Below are positions 10,320 to 18,063 of a DNA stretch of 64,000 nucleotides, one piece after another. Position 1 is the first letter of the stretch; every line of letters starts with the position of its first letter. This DNA is from a bacterium 1xD42-87 (GTDB taxonomy: Bacteria; Bacillota; Clostridia; Lachnospirales; Lachnospiraceae): assembly GCA_003611805.1 (NCBI GenBank), contig RAYM01000001.1, positions 62,001 to 126,000 on the forward strand, in the 5' to 3' direction. A model generated the notes under the pieces. The model did no database searches, was not told the DNA's origin, and saw only the letters and a list, made by a program, of their open reading frames with translations. A program made the translations under genes and the position numbers.

Positions 10320-12029
10320 TTACGACTGGTTCATGTATTCCTCTATCGCATCCCAGACATCCGCCGTCTCAAAACCGAGCCGCCACGCCGCCACACCCGC
10401 AATCTCGTATTTTTCCATAATATTTAACTTCACTTTGATGGACTCCGCGTCCTCCAGCCACACCTGACAGAGTCTGTCCCCGTCCTGAAATTCCCCGTAA
10501 TTTTGACAGGTTGCCTCGTCCCAGCGGGTCGCGATTCCGTGATCCGACACATAGGTCTGCGCCATCTCCATTCCCACCGCCTGACTGCTTATGCCGTCGG
10601 CGCCAGTTTCCCAGATTCTTGTATAGAAAGGGAGGGCGTTTATCACTTTTTCCTTCGGCACCTCCGCCACTGTATTTTCGATGCCTTTCTCAACGAAATT
10701 GATGGAGGCGACACTCCCAGCCTCATCGCTGCCGTTATAGTGCTCGTCATACCCCATGATAATGACATAATCCGCCACCACACCCTGCTCTGCGCGGTCA
10801 TAATGGTCTGTGTGGTTCATGGGCACATAATTGTCCACTGAGAGTACAATACCGTACTTCCTGCACGGAATGGACAACTCTCTGATAAACTGGATAAAGG
10901 GTTCCCCCGCATCCAGACTCACATTCTCAAAATCAATATTCAGCCCGTCCAGATTGTATTCCCTGACCGCCGCCAAAAGCTGTAAAATCAAATGCCGCCT
11001 GTTGGACGTCTTTCCAAGCACTGTGTAAAGATCCACATCCACACTGTCCACATTACCTACCAGCGCCCAGACTTCCAACCCCATCCCGTGCGCCCTTTCC
11101 ACATAATCGGTCGTTGCGAAACTGCTGAAACCGCCCTCGTTTCCCGTCAAAGTAAACCAAGTCGGGGAAATCACGTTAAGCCCCTTCGTCTGCGCGACAG
11201 TCTCCTCCAGCGTGTCATTGCCTCCCGTTCCGCCGATCACATGCCAGCCCAGATTAATTTTGTGATCCCGGGTGTTCGCCTTGTATTCCGGTTCCTCATA
11301 GTCCGTCACGGGGACAGGCTCCTCCTCCGTCTTATCCCCCAGTTTTTTATTTTCAACATAGCCGATAATGGAATCCTGCGTTTTTACCTTCGTCCATGTT
11401 TCCATCTCTTCCAATATAATTACCTGATCTCCCTCCGAAACATCTGTCAGGATATCGCTCTTGATGCCTCCCTGATAACGCACCTGCGTATCTTTCGTGA
11501 CGGACGCGACCTGCCGCCTGTCCCATTCGGTATAAATCTGCATATGGTTCGGCTCCGTAAAAAGCTCATAGGAAAAATTCGCATATTTTTTTATAAAATC
11601 CGCTGCGATATAGAGCGTCTCCCCCTCATACCGGGAAATGGTATAATCATAACTTTCACCACTCTCCACAAAATCCGCGTCATAGCCGGTTACCGTTCCC
11701 GTACCAATCACGTTCACATAAACCATGTCAGGCGTCGTGTAGAGAAGACTGTTTTCCGACTTATCTTCATAAAATCTGTCATTAAAATATTTATGCACCG
11801 TAGCAATATCAAAATAACAAATGTTATCAAATATTTTCGCATGCTCTTCTATCTGTTCATCCTGCAAAATAATGGGGACGTCGTTCTCCCCCTCGATGCC
11901 GAAATACTCCGTCAGATCTGCCCTTTCCTTTGAATAGGAGTATTTTTCGAGCAGCTTCGCTCCAAATCCTGCCGCGCCAATCAATATAATAAGGACAACC
12001 GCGACTATCACCGGAATTACTTTTTTCAT
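10320..12029 (-). CDS. Membrane-anchored GH18 glycosidase with SH3 domain
   Basis: This 569-residue protein has an N-terminal membrane anchor (4-26), a region with SH3-like sequence around 190-235 (DVSEGDQVIILEEMETWTKV), then a GH18 catalytic domain (about 265-565). The GH18 signature reads DGLNIDFE near residues 360-367: the catalytic Glu and the neighbouring Asp are present, and the second Asp of DxxDxDxE is Asn, as in YaaH/YvbX-type spore hydrolases. These act on the glycan strands of peptidoglycan or cortex rather than chitin. The gene has its own promoter and a structured leader. The substrate is inferred from the family. Confidence 0.88.
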   Translation of the reverse strand: MKKVIPVIVAVVLIILIGAAGFGAKLLEKYSYSKERADLTEYFGIEGENDVPIILQDEQIEEHAKIFDNICYFDIATVHKYFNDRFYEDKSENSLLYTTPDMVYVNVIGTGTVTGYDADFVESGESYDYTISRYEGETLYIAADFIKKYANFSYELFTEPNHMQIYTEWDRRQVASVTKDTQVRYQGGIKSDILTDVSEGDQVIILEEMETWTKVKTQDSIIGYVENKKLGDKTEEEPVPVTDYEEPEYKANTRDHKINLGWHVIGGTGGNDTLEETVAQTKGLNVISPTWFTLTGNEGGFSSFATTDYVERAHGMGLEVWALVGNVDSVDVDLYTVLGKTSNRRHLILQLLAAVREYNLDGLNIDFENVSLDAGEPFIQFIRELSIPCRKYGIVLSVDNYVPMNHTDHYDRAEQGVVADYVIIMGYDEHYNGSDEAGSVASINFVEKGIENTVAEVPKEKVINALPFYTRIWETGADGISSQAVGMEMAQTYVSDHGIATRWDEATCQNYGEFQDGDRLCQVWLEDAESIKVKLNIMEKYEIAGVAAWRLGFETADVWDAIEEYMNQS

Positions 12030-12056
12030 TTGTCAGCTCCTTTTTTGACCGCCTGT

Positions 12057-12110
12057 AGTAAACGCCGGCTGGGCAGAGAAGCCTTCCCTTTCCTGCCCGC
12101 CGCATTTACT
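12057..12110 (-). promoter_or_regulatory. 5' leader stem-loop of the GH18 gene
   Basis: An inverted repeat of about 16 pairs with two bulges (AGTAAA-type ends at 12057-12062 and 12105-12110, GGGCAG/CTGCCC inside) begins within a few bases of the predicted transcription start, so the mRNA would open with this hairpin. It is not followed by a U-run. A stability or regulatory role is inferred. Confidence 0.5.
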
Positions 12111-12113
12111 ACG

Positions 12114-12142
12114 ATTATAACAAACTATTCCTTTTCAGTCAT
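12114..12142 (-). promoter_or_regulatory. Promoter of the GH18 gene
   Basis: TATAAT (12114-12119 on the minus strand) has an extended TG motif one base upstream. ATGACT lies 17 bases further upstream (12137-12142). Confidence 0.75.
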
Positions 12143-12280
12143 TAGTTTTTTTCAGGCAATGACAACATCACATAACGGGAAACCTCCCGAATCCAACGTA
12201 ATGACAGGTCCTCTTATGCCGTCCCCCAAAAGGATTAACAAAAAAACTATAAAATAACTCAACCGTGATATACTAACGGC

Positions 12281-12480
12281 ATATGATATAGGAGGGCGGA
12301 AATAGTTCTGAAGATGACTCTGACATGCAAATGAATTTGAAAATTATCTGTATAACCTACTCATTCCTTGTGAATTATATTTTGTGTACCAAAGGAAACT
12401 CTTAAGAATTAACCCGGCGCTTAGATGGGAATAAGATATGGTCTCTGACAAGGCACATAGCCCATAAGACTGCCTCCGCC
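12281..12480 (+). ncRNA. Candidate structured RNA upstream of mecA, family unknown
   Basis: An extended -10 (TGATATACT, 12266-12274) precedes an untranslated stretch that can close on itself: GGCGGA (12295-12300) with TCCGCC (12475-12480). Inside is one arm, 12303-12313 with 12401-12411 (10 of 11 positions pair) capped by TTCCTT/AAGGAA (12364-12369 with 12392-12397), and a second arm ATGGG (12425-12429) with CCCAT (12461-12465), flanked by CTT/AAG. The size of about 190-200 nt and the closing stem would suit 6S RNA or a long leader, but I do not recognise the motif. The remaining bases to 12646 hold only an AGATTAT/ATAATCT hairpin near 12565-12585. Confidence 0.35.
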
Positions 12481-12646
12481 AAAAGATACTGGCAAAGACA
12501 CAGATGTTACCTATTAAATTTTCGCATGCCTCCTTCCCCTGCGGATTATCAGAGACATCTTGTAGTTAGATTATAGCCATAATCTGACAGGAATTGCAAG
12601 CATTTTCTAAAATTATTAAAATTTTTTAAACACTTATCGCGCACTA

Positions 12647-12676
12647 TTGACTAAAACCGACCTCTGGGATTAAGAT
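12647..12676 (+). promoter_or_regulatory. Possible mecA promoter
   Basis: TTGACT (12647-12652) is followed after 18 bases by TAAGAT (12671-12676), four of six matches to the -10 consensus, about 55 bases before the mecA start. Confidence 0.45.
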
Positions 12677-12732
12677 ACAGTTAACTTAATCAAGCTCTAT
12701 TATCCTAAATATAGAAGGAAGAGAATAACAAC

Positions 12733-13497
12733 ATGAAAATAGAAAAAGTGAATGAGCAGCAAATCCGCTGCACCCTCACAAGAGAAGACCTGCTGAACAG
12801 AGAATTAAAAATCAGTGAACTGGCATACGGCACGGAGAAAGCAAAGAGCCTCTTTCGTGACCTTATGCAGCAGGCGGCATACGAATGCGGTTTTGAGGCG
12901 GAGGATATCCCTCTTATGATCGAGGCGATTCCCCTAAATGCCGAGTGCATTGTACTGATCGTCACCAAAGTGGAAGATCCCGAAGAGCTGGATACCCGTT
13001 TTGCAAAGTTCGCACCTTCCGTCCACGACGACGATTATGATATGGAAGAGACCGAAGAAAATGAAGCGCTGATGGAAGCTTTTGCCGACAGCGCTGACGA
13101 GGTGCTTAATCTCCTGCGCCGTATGAACGGCACGGAGGAATCCGTCCCGTCCCCCAAAAACACGAACAAAGAAAAAGCGCAGCAGGTTCTTCCCGGCCGT
13201 GAAAAAATGGCGAGCCGCCTTTTCTCCTTCCGCTCCCTGCGCGAAGTGACCAGACTGGCACGCGTAATCGGCACCTGCCGGAGCGCCAATACCTTATATA
13301 AGGATGAAGCTGGCGGCAACTATCTTCTGCTGGTCGCTCCCGAGGAATCGGAAAACGCAGATTTTAACCGCATATGCAACCTGATTTCGGAGTATGGCAG
13401 ACCCGAAAAAACGGCGAACTCCGCAAAAGCTTATCTTGAGGAGCATTTTGAGCCGTTAATCAAGGACCGCGCGGTAGAGACTCTGGCGAAGATATAA
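12733..13497 (+). CDS. mecA: Adaptor protein MecA
   Basis: This 254-residue MecA family protein targets substrates to the ClpCP protease. The N-terminal domain begins MKIEKVNEQQIRCTLTREDL, the usual MecA opening. A Glu/Asp-rich linker spans about 95-130, and the C-terminal ClpC-binding domain (about 155-254) includes FSFRSLREVTRLARV. In Bacillus MecA degrades ComK and also controls ClpC activity; the targets here are unknown. It stands alone between a candidate RNA and a bidirectional terminator. The start has GGAAG about 11 bases upstream. Confidence 0.93.
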   Translation: MKIEKVNEQQIRCTLTREDLLNRELKISELAYGTEKAKSLFRDLMQQAAYECGFEAEDIPLMIEAIPLNAECIVLIVTKVEDPEELDTRFAKFAPSVHDDDYDMEETEENEALMEAFADSADEVLNLLRRMNGTEESVPSPKNTNKEKAQQVLPGREKMASRLFSFRSLREVTRLARVIGTCRSANTLYKDEAGGNYLLLVAPEESENADFNRICNLISEYGRPEKTANSAKAYLEEHFEPLIKDRAVETLAKI

Positions 13498-13524
13498 TAC
13501 TCTGTTTCAAACTATAGTGGTAAA

Positions 13525-13548
13525 AATCGAGCGCCCGCGCGCTCGATT
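13525..13548. repeat. Perfect 10-bp hairpin after mecA
   Basis: AATCGAGCGC (13525-13534) pairs with GCGCTCGATT (13539-13548) around a CCGC loop, 28 bases after the mecA stop. There is no following U-run, so it may protect the 3' end rather than terminate. Confidence 0.6.
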
Positions 13549-13611
13549 CAGAGAATGCTTCGCATCCTCCTTCAATGGTTTGCACTGTCGCACTTTCCTA
13601 TCGAATAAACA

Positions 13612-13656
13612 AAACCCCGCCCTGTCATCCGGTCTCCCGGAAACAGGGCGGGGTTT
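13612..13656. terminator. Bidirectional terminator between mecA and DUF1858 gene
   Basis: AAACCCCGCCCTGT (13612-13625) pairs perfectly with ACAGGGCGGGGTTT (13643-13656); the top pairs TCCGG with CCGGA. A T-rich tail is present on the minus side (TTTTGTTTATT) and a shorter one on the plus side. Confidence 0.85.
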
Positions 13657-13668
13657 ATCATTCCACTT

Positions 13669-13860
13669 TTATACAGAAGCGATCTTCGCCATCAGGTCAT
13701 CCGCACTGATGCCGTGCACCATAGCAGCCTCCTCCAAAGTCTCACCCTGCGCGGAAGGGCAGCCGAGACAGTGCATCCCGATCTCCATGAGCACAGGCGC
13801 AATATCCGGGTTGATTCTGAGCGCCTCTCCTATCGTTGTGTTCTTTGTAATATCTGCCAT
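13669..13860 (-). CDS. DUF1858 small redox protein
   Basis: This 63-residue protein of the DUF1858 family (called hybrid-cluster-associated redox disulfide protein in some databases) carries the marker CLGC in [19 protein letters not shown]. The two cysteines could bind metal or form a redox disulfide. The start ATG 13860 has GGAGG 8 bases upstream; an earlier in-frame ATG overlaps that ribosome site and is rejected. It has a very good promoter of its own and lies divergently from the pyruvate formate-lyase genes, hinting at a role in redox or oxygen response. Function is otherwise unknown. Confidence 0.85.
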   Translation of the reverse strand: MADITKNTTIGEALRINPDIAPVLMEIGMHCLGCPSAQGETLEEAAMVHGISADDLMAKIASV

Positions 13861-13933
13861 TTTATTTACCTCCATATCCTCATTCTGTGATAGCTGCTGA
13901 TAAAATATACATTAGTTTCCTTTACCAGATTTG

Positions 13934-13962
13934 ATTATAAAAGAAAGCGGCTGTGCCGTCAA
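13934..13962 (-). promoter_or_regulatory. Promoter of the DUF1858 gene
   Basis: TTGACG (13957-13962) and a perfect TATAAT (13934-13939) are separated by 17 bases on the minus strand. The -35 abuts the palindrome AAGCCGGCTT (13961-13970), a possible operator. Confidence 0.85.
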
Positions 13963-14058
13963 GCCGGCTTTCCGTAAAGTCAATCCACATTATTGCATTT
14001 TTCACAAAATTTTCATTCTTTTTTTGGCATTTGTATGAGAAAAAGAACAAAGGTCGTC

Positions 14059-14088
14059 TTGACTGTGATTCGACACATGGCATATAAT
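14059..14088 (+). promoter_or_regulatory. Promoter of the split pyruvate formate-lyase operon
   Basis: TTGACT (14059-14064), an 18-base spacer and a perfect TATAAT (14083-14088). The leader is about 100 bases. I looked for FNR-like and Rex-like palindromes and saw no convincing one. Confidence 0.8.
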
Positions 14089-14194
14089 ATTCTTACCGAT
14101 TCAGAGTGATGCGCCGCGATCGTGCATGATTCCGAATGCAAATTATTTCACAGTTACTTTATTAAAAATTTTAAAATAGGAGGTTGGTACAAAA

Positions 14195-16234
14195 ATGAGA
14201 CCAGAATGGAAAGATTTTGTAGGCGGCAAGTGGGACAAAGAAGTAAATGTCCGCGACTTTATCCAGAAAAACTATCACCCTTATGACGGTGATGAGTCTT
14301 TCCTGGCAGAGCCTACACAGAACACAAAGGATCTTTGGGCACAGGTGCTCGATCTGCAGAAACAGGAGCGTGAGGCAGGCGGCGTACTTGATATGGATAC
14401 CAAGGTTGTATCCACCATCACATCCCATGGTCCCGGCTATCTGGACAAGAGCAAAGAGACCATCGTAGGTTTCCAGACAGATAAGCCCTTCAAGCGTTCC
14501 TTACAGCCTTACGGCGGTATCAGAATGGCAGAGAAGGCCTGCACGGACAATGGCTACGAAGTAGACCCCGAGATCAGCGAGTTCTTCTCCACACACAGAA
14601 AGACACACAACGCAGGCTGTTTCGATGCTTACAATGCCGAGATGAGAGCTTGCCGTTCTTCCCACATCATCACAGGTCTTCCGGATGCATATGGCCGCGG
14701 CCGTATCATCGGCGACTACAGACGTGTGGCTCTGTACGGTATCGACAGGCTGATCGAAGACAAACAGGCGCAGAAGGATTCTACCGGCCGTGTTATGACC
14801 GACGATGTAATCCGTCTCCGCGAGGAGCTTTCCGAGCAGATGGTTGCCCTGAAGCTGATGAAGGAAATGGCTGCTTCTTACGGCTGTGACATTTCCAAGC
14901 CCGCTACCAATGTACAGGAAGCAATTCAGGCTACCTACTTCGGATATCTTTGCTCCGTAAAAGAGCAGAACGGCGCGGCAATGTCCCTCGGACGTACATC
15001 TACTTTCCTTGATATATACGCTGAGAGAGACCTTGCTAACGGCACATTCACAGAGCAGCAGATTCAGGAGTTCGTTGACCACTTCATCATGAAGCTTCGT
15101 CTGATCAAGTTTGCACGTACACCTGAGTACAACCAGATTTTCGCTGGCGATCCGGTATGGGTAACCGAGTCTCTCGGCGGTGTTGGCGTTGACGGTCGTC
15201 ACATGGTAACAAAGATGAGTTTCCGTTATCTGCACACACTGACCAACTTAGGCCCTTCACCCGAGCCGAACCTGACAGTTCTCTGGTCCACCAGACTTCC
15301 TGAGAACTGGAAGAAGTACTGCGCGAAGATGTCCATCCAGACCTCTTCCATCCAGTACGAGAACGACGACCTGATGAGAGTGACACACGGTGATGACTAC
15401 GGTATCGCTTGCTGCGTATCCTCCATGGTTATCGGTAAAGAGATGCAGTTCTTCGGCGCACGTGCTAACGTTGCTAAATGTCTGCTGTACGCTTTGAACG
15501 GCGGTATTGACGAAGTTACCAAGAAGCAGGTTGGTCCTAAGTACCGTCCTGTCAGCGGCGATGTGTTGGATTACGATGATGTTATGGATAAGTTCATCGA
15601 CATGCTCGAGTGGCAGGCAGACGTGTATGTAAATACACTGAACATCATCCACTACATGCATGACAAATACTGCTATGAGAGAGCAGAGATGGCTCTCCAT
15701 GACAGAGACGTTAAGCGTTATTTCGCAACAGGTGTTGCAGGTCTCTCCATCGTGGCTGACTCCCTTTCCGCTATCAAGTATGCGAAGGTTGAGCCCATCA
15801 GAGATGAGGACGGCATCATTGTTGACTTCAAGACCACCGGCGAGTTCCCGAAATACGGTAACGACGACGACCGCGTAGATGAGATTGCTCAGGAGATCGT
15901 TCACAAGTTCATGACCGCGATCAGAAGACATCACACCTACAGAAACGGTGTTCCTACAACCTCTATCCTTACCATTACTTCCAACGTAACCTACGGTAAG
16001 GCTACAGGTAACACGCCTGACGGACGTAAGAAAGGCCAGCCTTTCGCACCCGGCGCTAACCCGATGCACGGTCGTGATACCCACGGCGCAGTTGCTTCCC
16101 TGTCTTCTGTATCCAAGCTTCCGTTCAACGATGCACAGGATGGTATCTCCAATACCTTCACCATCATCCCGGGCGCGCTTGGCAAAGAGGATCAGGTATT
16201 CGCTGGCGACATCGAGGTAGATTTAAGTAAATAA
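14195..16234 (+). CDS. pflB: Pyruvate formate-lyase core subunit lacking the glycyl-radical domain
   Basis: PFL converts pyruvate and CoA to acetyl-CoA and formate. The 679 residues match the barrel of PFL: the active-site cysteine pair is at Cys406-Cys407 ([15 protein letters not shown]), and the last recognisable motif is [20 protein letters not shown]. Single-chain enzymes such as E. coli PflB (760 residues) continue from there into the glycyl-radical domain; here the gene stops with TAA at 16232-16234 and that domain is encoded separately at 16491. AGGAGG lies 11 bases before the ATG. The three genes share one promoter and one terminator. Activity should need both chains; this is inferred from known PFL structure. 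Confidence 0.93.
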   Translation: MRPEWKDFVGGKWDKEVNVRDFIQKNYHPYDGDESFLAEPTQNTKDLWAQVLDLQKQEREAGGVLDMDTKVVSTITSHGPGYLDKSKETIVGFQTDKPFKRSLQPYGGIRMAEKACTDNGYEVDPEISEFFSTHRKTHNAGCFDAYNAEMRACRSSHIITGLPDAYGRGRIIGDYRRVALYGIDRLIEDKQAQKDSTGRVMTDDVIRLREELSEQMVALKLMKEMAASYGCDISKPATNVQEAIQATYFGYLCSVKEQNGAAMSLGRTSTFLDIYAERDLANGTFTEQQIQEFVDHFIMKLRLIKFARTPEYNQIFAGDPVWVTESLGGVGVDGRHMVTKMSFRYLHTLTNLGPSPEPNLTVLWSTRLPENWKKYCAKMSIQTSSIQYENDDLMRVTHGDDYGIACCVSSMVIGKEMQFFGARANVAKCLLYALNGGIDEVTKKQVGPKYRPVSGDVLDYDDVMDKFIDMLEWQADVYVNTLNIIHYMHDKYCYERAEMALHDRDVKRYFATGVAGLSIVADSLSAIKYAKVEPIRDEDGIIVDFKTTGEFPKYGNDDDRVDEIAQEIVHKFMTAIRRHHTYRNGVPTTSILTITSNVTYGKATGNTPDGRKKGQPFAPGANPMHGRDTHGAVASLSSVSKLPFNDAQDGISNTFTIIPGALGKEDQVFAGDIEVDLSK

Positions 16235-16256
16235 GAAATAAAAGGAGTTGTTGATT

Positions 16257-16460
16257 ATGGATGATAAGCAAATGATAGATGATTTTATCAAGATGATGGA
16301 TTCCGGGATGGCGCAGGGCGTCGGGCATGTGAATGTGGACGTGGACGCCAACGCCGACAACTCTAAGAATGTACAGACCATGGGGTGCACGGATTGCTCC
16401 CGCACCCCGCTGGCGTGCAGCGTTCCCACCCTCCACGAAGGGTTGGACGACTTTAAATAA
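16257..16460 (+). CDS. 67-residue Cys-containing protein resembling a truncated glycyl-radical domain
   Basis: The start ATG 16257 has AAGGAG 9 bases upstream, so the frame is translated on its own. Residues 7-34 align without gaps to residues 8-35 of the next gene product (shared Asp8, Asp15, Gly21, His24, Asn26, Val27, Val29 with many similar residues), that is, to the helix and GGHHLNVNV strand before the radical loop. The loop (RVSGYAVNF) is absent; instead the tail is MGCTDCSRTPLACSVPT with Cys44, Cys47 and Cys54. It lies 22 bases after pflB and 30 before the radical-domain gene. I do not recognise it as a named family. A degenerate duplicate with a new role is my inference. Confidence 0.8.
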   Translation: MDDKQMIDDFIKMMDSGMAQGVGHVNVDVDANADNSKNVQTMGCTDCSRTPLACSVPTLHEGLDDFK

Positions 16461-16490
16461 TAAAATATAGCAAAATAGGAGGACAATACA

Positions 16491-16733
16491 ATGGCAGCAG
16501 CAAATGCTCAGGTAGATAACTTAGTAAACTTATTGGATGGCTATGCAACAAAGGGCGGTCATCACCTCAACGTAAACGTGCTCAACAGAGATACCTTACT
16601 GGATGCACAGAAGCATCCTGAGAACTATCCTCAGTTGACCATCCGCGTATCCGGCTATGCAGTTAACTTCATCAAGCTGACACCGGAACAGCAGGCAGAC
16701 GTAATCTCCCGTACTTTCCACGAGAGCATCTAA
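16491..16733 (+). CDS. grcA: Free-standing glycyl-radical subunit of pyruvate formate-lyase (GrcA/YfiD-like)
   Basis: The 80 residues correspond to the C-terminal radical domain of [22 protein letters not shown] (22-40) and [19 protein letters not shown] (47-65), with the radical glycine at Gly55, ending RTFHESI. E. coli GrcA carries the same domain as a spare for oxygen-damaged, full-length PFL. Here the partner PflB has no radical domain of its own, so this small protein should be an essential subunit, activated by PflA. It includes the linker helix [11 protein letters not shown], which follows directly on the point where PflB ends. AGGAGG lies 8 bases before the ATG, a strong site. Confidence 0.93.
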   Translation: MAAANAQVDNLVNLLDGYATKGGHHLNVNVLNRDTLLDAQKHPENYPQLTIRVSGYAVNFIKLTPEQQADVISRTFHESI

Positions 16734-16757
16734 TCGCGTCAGAGTCAAAGAATGCAG

Positions 16758-16792
16758 GAAGCCTTGCGACACGTCGCAGGGCTTCTTTTTTC
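16758..16792 (+). terminator. Terminator of the split PFL operon
   Basis: GAAGCCTTGCGA (16758-16769) pairs with TCGCAGGGCTTC (16774-16785), with one G-T wobble and a four-base loop, followed by a run of T. Confidence 0.9.
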
Positions 16793-16812
16793 TGGATTTT
16801 CTGCTGTGTCTA

Positions 16813-16835
16813 TGCTATCATATAAGTAATCTTAT
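16813..16835 (+). promoter_or_regulatory. Extended -10 promoter and small palindrome before the pflA unit
   Basis: TGCTATCAT (16813-16821) is an extended -10 without a clear -35. ATAAG-TAAT-CTTAT (about 16822-16835) directly downstream could be an operator at the transcription start. Confidence 0.4.
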
Positions 16836-16893
16836 GAAATCGAATAACCCATAAACAAAGTGCAGAAAATTAAACAGAAGGGTTGGTGATTAT

Positions 16894-17079
16894 ATGCCGA
16901 GCGCAGCAGATATTATCAGAGATTCCATTAGCGAATTTTCAAGAGTACAGAATTGGATGCTGGCTATCGAAGACAAAGACTCCGCCGTCTATCGGTCAAT
17001 GTATGATAGATATTTAGAGTTAAAAGTGACGTTGAACTCTTTGGGCGTGAATCTCACGGAATTGGACAGAATAGAATAA
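16894..17079 (+). CDS. Small protein of unknown function upstream of pflA
   Basis: The 61-residue product (MPSAADIIRDSISEF...) is predicted helical, soluble and mildly acidic, with no cysteine and no membrane segment. AAGGG about 12 bases upstream is a modest ribosome site. It ends 28 bases before pflA and is probably cotranscribed with it from the extended -10 at 16813. I do not recognise the family. The coding call rests on spacing, intact frame and codon use like its neighbours. Confidence 0.6.
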   Translation: MPSAADIIRDSISEFSRVQNWMLAIEDKDSAVYRSMYDRYLELKVTLNSLGVNLTELDRIE

Positions 17080-17107
17080 AAGAATAAGCAGAAAGAAGGT
17101 TTTAGAG

Positions 17108-17878
17108 ATGCAGGGACGAATCCATTCTTTAGAAAGTTTTGGCACAGTAGACGGACCGGGAACCCGGTTTGTGGTGTTTGTACAGGGGTGCCCGATGCGG
17201 TGCGCTTACTGCCACAACCCCGACACATGGGAAATGAACGGCGGTACACTGATGGAGCCAGAATATATTTTTGAACAGTATAAAAGAAATGAGGCGTTTT
17301 ATCACGGCGGCGGCATCACCGTCACAGGCGGCGAACCGCTGATGCAGGTGGATTTCCTGATTGACCTGTTTACTATAGCTAAAAAGGAAAATGTGCATAC
17401 CTGTATCGACTCTTCCGGCATTGCCTACAAGAAAAACGCGAATCCGGAGTGGCTCGCCAAATTAGACAAACTGATGGAATTGACTGATTTGGTCATGTTA
17501 GATATCAAGCACATTGACCCGGAAAAGCACAAGGAGCTTACCTCCCAGCCGAACGAAGGTATTCTCGCTTTCGCGGAATATTTGAACGAGAAGCAGGTGG
17601 ACATGTGGATCCGCCACGTCATAGTTCCGGGCATTACAGATGACGACAAGTATCTGTATGACCTTGGCTACTTTATTGGCGCGTTCACGAATCTGAAAGC
17701 GCTGGACGCCCTTCCCTATCACACCATGGGTGAAAACAAGTACGAGAAGCTCGGCATGGAATACAAGCTCAAAGGTGTTCCCGCCATGAACAAAGATAAG
17801 CTGATTGAAAAAAAGAAGGTCATTCTGGACGGCATCCGCAAGCGGCGCGAGGAGCTGGGGATACACACAGAGACTTAG
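17108..17878 (+). CDS. pflA: Pyruvate formate-lyase activating enzyme
   Basis: This 256-residue radical SAM enzyme abstracts hydrogen from the PFL glycine. The [4Fe-4S] motif is C28-x3-C32-x2-C35 (QGCPMRCAYCHNPDTW), and GGGITVTGGEPLMQ supplies the SAM-binding GGE segment. The length is normal, with no extra ferredoxin-like cluster domain, so it is the PflA type rather than a larger glycyl-radical activase. AGAAGG lies 8 bases before the start. Its substrate here is expected to be Gly55 of the separate 80-residue subunit bound to the PflB core. Confidence 0.96.
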   Translation: MQGRIHSLESFGTVDGPGTRFVVFVQGCPMRCAYCHNPDTWEMNGGTLMEPEYIFEQYKRNEAFYHGGGITVTGGEPLMQVDFLIDLFTIAKKENVHTCIDSSGIAYKKNANPEWLAKLDKLMELTDLVMLDIKHIDPEKHKELTSQPNEGILAFAEYLNEKQVDMWIRHVIVPGITDDDKYLYDLGYFIGAFTNLKALDALPYHTMGENKYEKLGMEYKLKGVPAMNKDKLIEKKKVILDGIRKRREELGIHTET

Positions 17879-17879
17879 T

Positions 17880-17961
17880 CGAGCAGGGAAGGTTTTCTCC
17901 CTACTCGCCGTTTGACCCGCCCCGTGCGTCGCCTTGGCGACTTGTTCTCTCTGCGCGGGTC
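17880..17961. repeat. Clustered inverted repeats after pflA
   Basis: CGAG-C-AGGGA (17880-17889) pairs with TCCCT-A-CTCG (17898-17907). GACCCGC (17914-17920) pairs with GCGGGTC (17955-17961), enclosing GTCGCC-TT-GGCGAC (17928-17941). There is no gene here; it is one of several hairpin-packed spacers in the window. Confidence 0.55.
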
Positions 17962-17976
17962 TGTGCTTAAAAAATG

Positions 17977-18009
17977 AAGGGGGCAGAGTCTCAATCGATT
18001 CTGCCCCTT
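17977..18009. terminator. Terminator between pflA and the hybrid kinase
   Basis: AAGGGGGCAGAGTC (17977-17990) pairs with GATTCTGCCCCTT (17997-18009) with one bulge and a wobble. The T-rich tail is better on the minus strand (complement of 17968-17974), for the kinase gene, and weaker on the plus strand. Confidence 0.75.
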
Positions 18010-18063
18010 GTGATTTTCACACATATCCGAGTTCGCAAAGCAAATCTCGCACTTGAGCTTTGC

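Noticed and set aside
13980..14194. FNR or Rex operator upstream of pflB
   Set aside because: No palindrome close to TTGATN4ATCAA or TTGTTAAN4TTAACAA is present.
14501..15235. Long open frame on the strand opposite pflB
   Set aside because: It is a shadow of a highly biased coding sequence, with no ribosome site or recognisable protein; the same applies to other long antisense frames over atpA, uvrA, uvrB, gdpP and the kinase gene.
16232..16490. The pflB stop and separate radical gene as a frameshift or sequencing error
   Set aside because: The 256 bases between the genes hold an intact frame with its own ribosome site, and the radical gene has a strong AGGAGG and ATG. No single indel would join the parts.
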